Positions 1-6,800 of a stretch of DNA of 12,281 nucleotides are shown here, in pieces; within the stretch, counting starts at the first letter, position 1, and every line of letters begins with the position of its first letter. A program made the translations under genes and the position numbers. The notes under the pieces were generated by a model. The model was not told the DNA's origin, ran no database searches, and saw nothing but the letters and a program-made list of their open reading frames with translations. Origin of the DNA: Bacteroidota bacterium (GTDB taxonomy: Bacteria; Bacteroidota; Bacteroidia; B-17B0; B-17BO). The stretch spans positions 1-12,281 of the forward strand of contig CANHPI010000043.1 of NCBI GenBank assembly GCA_947462425.1. The letters run 5' to 3'.

Positions 1-3
1 TGT

Positions 4-68
4 CATATGCTTTAGCCAGTTTATCTTCATTTGTGTTTGTGTTTTAGCAAACATGGCTATTTCATATG
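4..68. other. Hairpin formed by repeat copy 1
   Basis: CATATG (4-9) pairs with CATATG (63-68). A 3x3 internal loop follows, then TAGCCA (13-18) pairs with TGGCTA (54-59) and GTTT (19-22) with AAAC (49-52), leaving A53 as a bulge. The loop carries the repeat's conserved core ATTTGTGTTTGTG. Copy 3 folds the same way (181-186 with 238-243; 190-200 with 223-234). Confidence 0.65.
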
Positions 69-104
69 TAGATATTTATTTTTTTTAATTGTCTTTTGGT
101 ATAC

Positions 105-146
105 GCCATGTATCTTCATTTGTGTTTGTGGGTTCAGGCACATGGC
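105..146. other. Hairpin formed by repeat copy 2
   Basis: GCCATGT (105-111) is a perfect complement of ACATGGC (140-146), so the inner stem has no bulge, unlike copies 1 and 3. The outer CATATG arm is lost on the left side, where the sequence reads TTTTGGTATAC. The loop keeps TATCTTCATTTGTGTTTGTG, identical to copy 1. Confidence 0.6.
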
Positions 147-263
147 TATTTCATATGTTTAAATTATTGTTTTTTATTGTCATATGGTTTAGCCAGTTTA
201 ATAATTTGTGTTTGTGTTTCGGTAAACATGGCTATTTCATGTGTAGATATTTATTGTTTTTTA

Positions 264-281
264 TCTCGATAACTATCGGGA
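264..281. repeat. Short perfect-stem palindrome at the repeat junction
   Basis: The left arm TCTCGATA and right arm TATCGGGA flank a 2-nt centre (AC) and form eight base pairs including one G-T wobble. It sits between repeat copy 3 and the decayed fourth copy, where the spacing between copies grows from about 88 to about 125 bp. It may therefore be an insertion into the array. From memory, palindromes with a CCCGATA..TATCGGG core recur between genes in Bacteroidota. I cannot verify that here. Confidence 0.45.
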
Positions 282-445
282 AGTGTTTAAGTCAATCTTT
301 TTTTTGTATATTTTTGTTTCGTTGAGTGCCTCGCAATTGTGTTTAAGCAAATATGCATATTTCATAAATAATATTTTTTGAGCGTGTAAAACTAGTATAA
401 TTGCTAACTAAATAATATCAATTTAAGTTATTTAAACGTTAAAAT

Positions 446-1345
446 TTAGTTCCCTTGAATTTTAAAGTATTTTGTAGAATTTGCCGGATCTACAGTTGTT
501 AAAATTTCAACAGCTTTAGTTTTTTCATCAGGTTGACCTTTAGAAAAAACATTAACAACTTCATCCGACTTGGCATTAAAAAATAATTCCATAATAAAGG
601 AAGCTGGTCTGTTTTTATAAACTTCTAATAGTAAATCCAAGGATTTTAAAATTTCTTTTCTTCCGTCGTCCGGTTTTTCATTCATAATATCTAAACCTAA
701 ACGATGGTATTTATACATGCATTCTCTTATTGGTTGAAATACTGGTTGCAATGCATTTTCAACTATCCAATACCGATTTTTGTTACTTTCAAATGATTTC
801 CAACCTGTTTCTGAAGCACTTTGAGCATTAGAAACAATTAATTGTGCTTTTTGAAAATATTCAGTTCCACCAAGATTGGAAAAAGTGTCATAATCATTTG
901 CAATTATAACATACGCGTAAAATGCTAATGTGGAAGTAATATTATTTGCAAATGTGTTTAAATTAAACTCCAATTGTTGAAATTGCTGATATTTAAATAT
1001 AAAATTCTCATCAATATAATTTACCGTAGGCGAAAAATAAGAGCTCTTGTATATCGGTCTTCTACTTTGAATTTGAATAGTAGCTTTATAATCATCCGCA
1101 CTTAATTGCTGAGTTACATTAATTAAAATCGAACAATCAATTCTTTCGGCAACTGTATAATTATCTTTTGTCCATTTGGTGTTATTCATAAACTCAAAAA
1201 TGGCTTTTTGAAGTTGATCAAAAATTTGCTTGTTAGTTGTTCCTTGAATTTGAGTAGAAACAACGCTAACTTGACAGTTTAATTCTTGCGAAAAAACAAT
1301 TCTAGTAACAAAAATAAAAAGGAATATAATTAAGAATCTATTCAT
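446..1345 (-). CDS. DUF4835 family secreted protein (type IX secretion-associated, PorD-like)
   Basis: The 299-residue protein starts at ATG 1345. Residues 1-19 form a signal peptide: basic start MNR, hydrophobic core to about residue 18, then FSQ, with likely cleavage before Q20. The mature protein is therefore periplasmic or outer-membrane associated. It has no lipobox and no obvious beta-barrel pattern, and the sequence has the length and layout of DUF4835 (recognised from memory of the family). The gene overlaps the end of coaBC by 8 bp (1338-1345), so the two are probably translationally coupled. This order, with coaBC upstream, is conserved in many Bacteroidota. Some databases name the family PorD of the type IX secretion system. 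I recall that name but the sequence shows no motif that proves it, and the biochemical role is unknown. Family call strong, function weak. Confidence 0.85.
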   Translation of the reverse strand: MNRFLIIFLFIFVTRIVFSQELNCQVSVVSTQIQGTTNKQIFDQLQKAIFEFMNNTKWTKDNYTVAERIDCSILINVTQQLSADDYKATIQIQSRRPIYKSSYFSPTVNYIDENFIFKYQQFQQLEFNLNTFANNITSTLAFYAYVIIANDYDTFSNLGGTEYFQKAQLIVSNAQSASETGWKSFESNKNRYWIVENALQPVFQPIRECMYKYHRLGLDIMNEKPDDGRKEILKSLDLLLEVYKNRPASFIMELFFNAKSDEVVNVFSKGQPDEKTKAVEILTTVDPANSTKYFKIQGN

Positions 1346-2543
1346 TTGTTTTTAAATAATTTATTGTAAAAATAACAATATCCTTTGCTACCTCTCTCTT
1401 ATTTTTTAACTCAAAATTATACAATTTATTGTGTTTATCAATTATTGTTATTTTGTTAGTATCAACACCAAAACCTGAACCATTTTCGATAGCTGAATTG
1501 GCTATAATTAAATCTAGATTTTTTTTCTTTATTTTTTCTTTGGCATATTCTATTACCTTATCTGTTTCTAATGCAAAACCTACTAATAATTGCTGTTTTT
1601 TTTGTTTACCAAGCGTTTCTAAAATATCGGTAGTTTTCACTAACTCCAAAGAAAATTCAGCATTTTTCTTTTTAATTTTAGAATCAGCTACTGTTTTAGG
1701 TTTATAATCAGCCACGGCAGCGGATAAAACAGCAATATCAACATTATTAAATACTGCTTTACATTCAGTAAACATTTCTTCTGCACTTTCTATTTTTATA
1801 ACTGTAACTGATCTTTCTGAAGGTACTTGATGAGATGGTCCTAATACCAAAGTCACATCTGCTCCCATTTTTGCAAATTCATCAGCAATAGCTACACCCA
1901 TTTTTCCTGATGAGCGATTACCGATAAATCTTACCGGATCAATTGCTTCGTAGGTTGGCCCTGCATTTACCAGTACTTTTTTGCCAGAAAGTGGTAAGTT
2001 TTGCTTTATTTCTTTTTTTATGAAATTAATAATATTTTCTGGTTCTGCCATTCTGCCTTCTCCAACTAAACCACTCGCCAATTCACCACTTTCAGCAGGA
2101 ATTATTATATTACCATTATTAACTAAAGTTTTTATATTTTTTTTGGTTGTTGGATGTTGATACATATCTAAATCCATAGCCGGAGCTACAAATACTTTGC
2201 TTCGAGCTGATAAATAACAAGCTATTACAATATTATCACATATTCCAGCCGCAAATTTACCTAATGTATTTGCAGTTAAAGGAGCTATAAGCATCATATC
2301 TGCCCATTCGGCTAAAGCTACATGGTTATTCCAGTTTTGGTTATTATCAAAAAAATCGGAAACAACTTCATTCTTACTCAAAACAGACAAGGTTTTTGCT
2401 GTTACAAATTCTTCGGATGATTTTGTCATTACAACTTTAACAACTGCTCCTTCTTTAATTAACAATCGTACTAAATGAGCACATTTATATGCAGCAATTC
2501 CCCCGGTAATTCCAAGTAAAATATGTTTATTTTTTAATATCAT
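1338..2543 (-). CDS. coaBC: Bifunctional phosphopantothenoylcysteine decarboxylase / phosphopantothenate-cysteine ligase
   Basis: CoaBC makes 4'-phosphopantetheine for coenzyme A: the C-terminal CoaB half joins phosphopantothenate to cysteine using CTP, and the N-terminal CoaC half decarboxylates the product with FMN. From ATG 2543 it has 401 residues, near the usual length. CoaC half (about 1-180): GITGGIAAYK, catalytic His74 in NNHVALAEWAD, flavin motif PLTANT (88-93), PAMDLDMY (121-128) and lid SGELASGLVGEGRM (152-165). CoaB half (about 186-400): NAGPTYEAIDPVRFIGNRSSGKMG, AAVADYKP (275-282), the SKIKK lysines near 289-292, and LVGFALET. Two CoaC positions differ from the classical enzyme: Asp124 replaces Asn in PxMNxxM, and Ser157 stands where E. 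coli has the lid cysteine. An alternative TTG start at 2552 would add three residues but lies inside a hairpin, so I prefer the ATG. Confidence 0.97.
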   Translation of the reverse strand: MILKNKHILLGITGGIAAYKCAHLVRLLIKEGAVVKVVMTKSSEEFVTAKTLSVLSKNEVVSDFFDNNQNWNNHVALAEWADMMLIAPLTANTLGKFAAGICDNIVIACYLSARSKVFVAPAMDLDMYQHPTTKKNIKTLVNNGNIIIPAESGELASGLVGEGRMAEPENIINFIKKEIKQNLPLSGKKVLVNAGPTYEAIDPVRFIGNRSSGKMGVAIADEFAKMGADVTLVLGPSHQVPSERSVTVIKIESAEEMFTECKAVFNNVDIAVLSAAVADYKPKTVADSKIKKKNAEFSLELVKTTDILETLGKQKKQQLLVGFALETDKVIEYAKEKIKKKNLDLIIANSAIENGSGFGVDTNKITIIDKHNKLYNFELKNKREVAKDIVIFTINYLKTNE

Positions 2544-2550
2544 ATAATTC

Positions 2551-2584
2551 AAAAACCCATCTGCCAGTTGGAGGATGGGTTTTT
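2551..2584 (-). terminator. 34-bp near-palindrome, terminator-like, between rpoZ and coaBC
   Basis: The arms AAAAACCCATC (2551-2561) and GATGGGTTTTT (2574-2584) are perfect 11-bp complements. The 12-nt centre is itself nearly palindromic (CCAGTTGG), so only two positions of the 34 bp break full symmetry. In the direction of transcription (minus) the stem ends in TTTTT, like an intrinsic terminator, 21 nt after the rpoZ stop codon. It would work on either strand. It ends 7 nt before the coaBC ATG, leaving no room for a separate promoter. Partial termination, attenuation or masking of the start site are all possible. Confidence 0.75.
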
Positions 2585-2605
2585 ATTACAATATTGCAAA
2601 TTAAA

Positions 2606-2938
2606 TTAATTTTTAGTTTGCTCCTTCGAAGGATTTCTATAATAAGTTTTGTCCTCTAAAAACTCATTAATAGAAATTAAAGATGGTTTAGGTAATTTTT
2701 CGTAAAATTTAGAAATTTCAATTTGTTCTCTGTTTTCAAAAATCTCTTCTAAGTTGTCAGAATTACTAGCAAATTCAGCTAATTTAGCAGATAACTCTTC
2801 TTTCATTTCTGAACTAATTTGATTAGCTCGTTTTGAAATAATTGAAATTGATTCATAAATGTTTCCGGTAGGACCATCAAATCTTCTTATATCACGAGTT
2901 ACAGTACTTGGTTCTGCGTTTGTTTTTTTAAAATCCAT
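2606..2938 (-). CDS. rpoZ: DNA-directed RNA polymerase omega subunit (Bacteroidota type, Rpb6/RpoZ family)
   Basis: The 110-residue cytoplasmic protein stabilises the beta' subunit during RNA polymerase assembly. The omega/Rpb6 signature is the stretch GNIYESISIISKRANQIS at about residues 25-42, which aligns with the N-terminal helix region of omega (the G-N-x-[FY] start and the arginine-containing helix). The rest is the phylum-specific tail, rich in acidic residues and containing ENREQIEISKFYEKLPKPS, seen in Bacteroidota homologues. ATG at 2938 gives the typical length. It begins 2 bp after the bamD stop codon, so the two are co-transcribed and probably translationally coupled. It lacks close similarity to the proteobacterial protein outside the core, so simple searches may call it hypothetical. 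Confidence 0.9.
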   Translation of the reverse strand: MDFKKTNAEPSTVTRDIRRFDGPTGNIYESISIISKRANQISSEMKEELSAKLAEFASNSDNLEEIFENREQIEISKFYEKLPKPSLISINEFLEDKTYYRNPSKEQTKN

Positions 2939-2940
2939 TT

Positions 2941-3741
2941 TTAATTAATTTTATTACTTTTTATTTTTACACAACTTTCGTAAACAGATTCTGCTTTTTG
3001 CAAATAACTGCTTTTAGGATACAAATCTACTAATTTTAAATAACTTTCCATAGCTAAATTCAATCTTTCTAACTTTTTGGATTCCAAACTATTAATTGCT
3101 AGTAAATAATAAGAGTCTTCAATTGTGTAAATCATTTCATCTATATAATTAGATTCCGGAAAATCTTTAATGAAATTATTACAAGATGCAATTGCAGCTT
3201 TATAATCACCAATATTGAAGTATTGATTGGTAATATCTCTTTCTTTTCTCTCTAATTTACCTCTTAAAATGTCATTTATTTTATTACATGAATCAATCCT
3301 AGTACTTTCTGGGTATAAATCAATGAAATTTTGTAATTCTGCCATGGCATTTTTTGTATCAGTTTGATCTAATTTATAAACTGGAGAGTTTAAATAATAA
3401 CAAAAGGCATTCATAAATAAACACTCTTCGGCATGTTTTCCTGTTGGAAAACTACGGAAATAATTTTTAAAATGGTATTGAGACAAACTATAATCACCTT
3501 GATAATAATTACAATACGAAAAATAGAAATATATTTCTTCTGCCTTGTCAGTCCCTTTATAAACAGGAATCAATTCTTCAAATAGAGCGGATGCTTTTAT
3601 ATAATTAGCTTTTTTATAATATTCCTGTGCTCTTTCAAGTTTTAGCTCGTAATTTGAACTTTTTAATAGGCGATTATATCCATCACAACTTGCCAATAAT
3701 ATGGCCGACATAAGAATAATATAGATTCCAATTTTTTTCAA
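2941..3741 (-). CDS. bamD: Outer membrane protein assembly factor BamD
   Basis: This lipoprotein of the BAM complex is anchored on the periplasmic face of the outer membrane and helps BamA fold and insert beta-barrels. The signal peptide KKIGIYIILMSAILLAS is followed by the lipidated cysteine (lipobox LASC). The mature part is a chain of tetratricopeptide-like helix pairs: YYKKANYIKASALFEELIP, then YNCYYQGDYSLSQYHFKNYF-like repeats, the BamD hallmark NSPVYKLDQTDTKNAMAELQ, and DLYP motifs. No ATG lies near a sensible signal peptide. I chose TTG at 3741, which gives a standard N-terminal lysine pair and 266 residues. TTG at 3750 adds MHR, and ATG 3711 would leave only eight residues before the cysteine. 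It is the first gene of the bamD-rpoZ-coaBC-DUF4835 cluster. Confidence 0.92.
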   Translation of the reverse strand: MKKIGIYIILMSAILLASCDGYNRLLKSSNYELKLERAQEYYKKANYIKASALFEELIPVYKGTDKAEEIYFYFSYCNYYQGDYSLSQYHFKNYFRSFPTGKHAEECLFMNAFCYYLNSPVYKLDQTDTKNAMAELQNFIDLYPESTRIDSCNKINDILRGKLERKERDITNQYFNIGDYKAAIASCNNFIKDFPESNYIDEMIYTIEDSYYLLAINSLESKKLERLNLAMESYLKLVDLYPKSSYLQKAESVYESCVKIKSNKIN

Positions 3742-3747
3742 GCGATG

Positions 3748-3755
3748 CAAAGTTA
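3748..3755 (-). promoter_or_regulatory. Putative -7 promoter box for bamD
   Basis: On the minus strand TAACTTTG matches the Bacteroidota -7 consensus TAnnTTTG exactly and lies 6 nt before the preferred TTG start (3741). No convincing TTG/TTTG -33 box is present about 20 nt further upstream, so this is a half-supported site. If real, the transcript would have little or no leader. Confidence 0.4.
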
Positions 3756-3864
3756 ATTTTTTAAACGAAATTTTGTTGTTTTATTTGTTAAAAAGATATA
3801 AGAGATTAGAGCAATTTTTAATTGTATAGTATCAATTTTTGCCTTCAATTTTTTCAACCTATCC

Positions 3865-6800
3865 TTATCTTTTTTTCTTTAAGCTTATATTTCCAAAAAA
3901 GTCTAATACTTTTTTAAATACTTCAAAATATAACATTACCATTAAAGAAATACTCATTAACCAAATAACTGCCAAATTAAACCAATAAGTTGGAATTAAA
4001 TTTCCCATAAAACGTTTATTTGGTGCATAAAAGTGAGCAGCTCCAAAATTAGAATCCGTAGGATCTAAATAAATAGGATCTATTCGTTGAATTAATCTAC
4101 CCTCAATTTCTAAACATCTATCACCAAAATCACCGCTATTGGTCATCAGTTGGTCAAGGCTTTCGTTGGTATAATTATCTTTTAAAGCTATAAAGTTATC
4201 TTGCCCTAATTGTGCAATTAATTTTTGAGTAAGTTCACCTTCCTGTTTTCTGGCTTTATTTTCATAATTAATGTAATGTTCATTTAATTCATCTAAAAAG
4301 TCCTTTAAATCTTTTTGCATGGAAGGTGTAAAATCTTTTTTATTTAATTTGTTAATCCCATTAAATATATATTTATTTTTCAAAAATCTCTGCTCTTTTA
4401 AGAGTTCGTTTTTTAACAATAAAAAATCTTTTTCTATTTCAGGATTATTAAGATTTTCCTTTAGGTCTCTATCAATTTTTGAAATTTTCCCTAAGATTTT
4501 ATCTTTCCAAAAGTTTTTCTTATAATTAGATATACTAAACGCTTTTTTATATTTATAATAATTTTGTTCATATTTATTATCCTTGAATTGATTTACTGCA
4601 AGTGCTTCAAAAGCCCATCTACTTGCCATCATCTCACCAACAAATGGCACACCACCTTGTTTGGCTAATGTTGGGTTTAATTTATCAAATTTAACAACTA
4701 CACCTGCTAATAATAATTGCGGAATAATTAAAAAAGGAATTAATATATATATTGTAATTGCACTATTAAAAGCACTTGAAATGTTTAAACCTAACATATT
4801 GGCAAAACATGCTGCTGAAAATAATATTAACCAATAATCAGTAAACATACCTTTTACTTCTAGTAAATTATTACCAACCAATACAAATAGAAATGTTTGA
4901 AGAGCCGATAATGTGAACATGATAATTATTTTGCTCCATAAATAACTTCCTTTACTTAAATTTAAAAAAGATTCTCGTTTACGAATTTTTTTATCTCTAA
5001 TTATTTCTTCGGCACTCACGGTTAATCCTAAAAATAAGGCAACTACAACCGACATGAACATATAGGCAGTTAAATTTTCACTTTTAAAAAACACATAACC
5101 TTCTTTATTTGAAGCATCTGTATTGAAATATTTTACCAAGTAGGCCAAAATAAATGCCAATAAAGGCGCTTCAATAAAATTGATTAATAAATATTGGGTG
5201 TTGGTTAATTTACTTAATACATCTCTGGTAATAAAAACTTTAAATTGTTTAAAGGCATTTGGAATTTTAAATATGGCTGCAGGAATTTCATCTTGTTGTT
5301 TAATTTCAGCTATGTTTGATTCAATTTTCTCTACATAATTCTTATTCCATTCGCTCGGGCTGGTTTTACGATTATGAGTTAAGTTACCATATTCATCTAA
5401 TACTTTACTTTCAATAATATTGAAAATCAATTCAGGATTAACATTGCCACAATTCCAACATTCACTTTCTTCAGCATTTACATGTTGTACCAACGTTTTA
5501 AAATAAGAAACAGCATCAACTGGATTACCATAATAAATTGGGTATCCTCCAACATCTAATATTTGTAATTTATCAAACATTTTAAAAATGTCTGATGATG
5601 GCTGATGGATAACTACAAAAATTAATTTTCCTTTTAAAGATAATTCTTTTAAAAGGTCCATAATATTTTCAGAGTCACGCGATGATAAGCCTGATGTTGG
5701 CTCATCGACATACAAAACAGAAGGTTCACGAATTAATTCTAAACCAATATTTAAACGTTTACGTTGTCCACCTGAAATGGTTTTTTCTAACGGGGAACCA
5801 ACTTTTAATTCCTTTGTTTCAGATAAGCCTAAATCTGCTAATAATGAATGACATTTTTTTGCAATTTCATCATCGTTTAAATTCCCAAAACATAGTTTGG
5901 CATTATAAAATAAGTTTTGATAAACAGTTAATTCTTCAATTAATAAGTCATCCTGAGTAACGTGACCAATTACACCTTCTACAAATTTTTTATCAACATG
6001 TATATTTTTACCATTAATTAAAACCTGACCACTGCTTGGAATTTCAACGCCATTCAATACATTTAACAAGGTGGACTTGCCAGCACCTGAACCACCCATA
6101 ATGCCAATTAACTTTCCGCCTTCTTCGCGGATATTGATGTTGCGTAAGCCTAATTTACCGCCTTTAAATTTATACTCAATATTTTTTGCTTCAAATGAAA
6201 TACGTGCTTTTGAGCTATCTGCAAGAAATCGAGTGATAATATCACTATAATAAATTGGTTTAACCCTTGAGTTTCTTAAAGATGAACCTGGTGTTAAAAT
6301 ATGAACACGTTCTTTTGAAATACCTTGCCCATTCAACTGTAACTCAATATTTCCGTATATGCGAATAGCATACATACCTACGCTATTAATTTGAATTACA
6401 CGAACATCAGAAGTTAACGTATCGCAAAAAATATGTTTACACGCATTTTCATATCCATTTTCTTTATTATTTATAACTAAAATGTTTGGAGTGTTTGGAA
6501 TTTTTTCAGCCGTATCTTCAATAAATATTCTAAGTTGGTTATATTCTTCAATAGAAATGTTAAAGGTATCAGCCACAGTAATAACAAATTCATTTTCTTG
6601 GTCCGAAATATCATCGTCTGAGTGAATAAATTCTAGTAAACGAATTAAAACGATTACCTTTTGCGTCTGTTCAAGTTCCTGATTTATTTGAGTGCATATC
6701 CTTAATACTTTAACAGAATTTAATGAGGTGCGTTTTGCAGAACCGTCTTTTTTCTTAGAGCTTGCTTGTTGTACTTCAATAAATTGATCAAAAATACCTA

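Larger units (their letters stand above)
1..378. repeat. Tandem array of ~88-bp hairpin repeats (3 copies plus a decayed one)
   Basis: Non-coding region. Copies begin at 1, 90 and 178, each with TGTCATATG or a variant (TGTCTTTTG in copy 2), so the period is 89 then 88 bp. Shared blocks in order are a GCCA-containing left arm (AGCCAGTTTA in copies 1 and 3), ATTTGTGTTTGTG in the middle, an ACATGGCTATTTCAT right arm (51-65, 140-154, 226-240), and a T-rich tail containing GATATTTATT in copies 1 and 3. A decayed fourth copy, right half only, lies at about 333-378. Copy 1 starts at base 1, so the array probably continues to the left. The right end stops about 70 bp beyond the 3' end of the DUF4835 gene. 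I see no protein-coding pattern. The function is unknown: it could be a mobile-element-like palindromic repeat, a structured RNA or a decayed satellite. Confidence 0.85.

Noticed and set aside
89..325. Plus-strand open frame of 78 codons over the repeat array
   Set aside because: It starts with TTG, consists of Phe/Leu/Ile-rich translation of T-rich repeats, and the reading frame is not maintained from copy to copy (periods of 89 and 88 are not multiples of three).
1..378. CRISPR array
   Set aside because: Unit length is about 88 bp with similarity spread over the whole unit, there are no constant-length unique spacers, and no cas gene is present.
1429..1707. Plus-strand open frame inside coaBC
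   Set aside because: Antisense shadow of a well-conserved coaBC coding region; composition follows the complementary strand.
2544..2552. TTG start for coaBC adding three residues
   Set aside because: The TTG lies at the edge of the hairpin's T tract, and the ATG three codons later gives the usual CoaBC N-terminus (KNKHILLGITGG) and a better start codon.
3820..3837. Possible terminator hairpin after the ABC transporter gene (AATTG / CAATT)
   Set aside because: Only a five-base-pair AT-rich stem; not distinguishable from chance in this AT-rich spacer, although runs of A and T flank it.
4319..4525. Plus-strand open frame inside the ABC transporter gene
   Set aside because: Antisense shadow of the extracytoplasmic-loop region; Phe/Leu/Ser-rich with no independent start context.
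5682..5960. Plus-strand open frame inside the ABC transporter gene
   Set aside because: Antisense to the Walker B and signature region of the ATPase domain, which is clearly coding on the minus strand.
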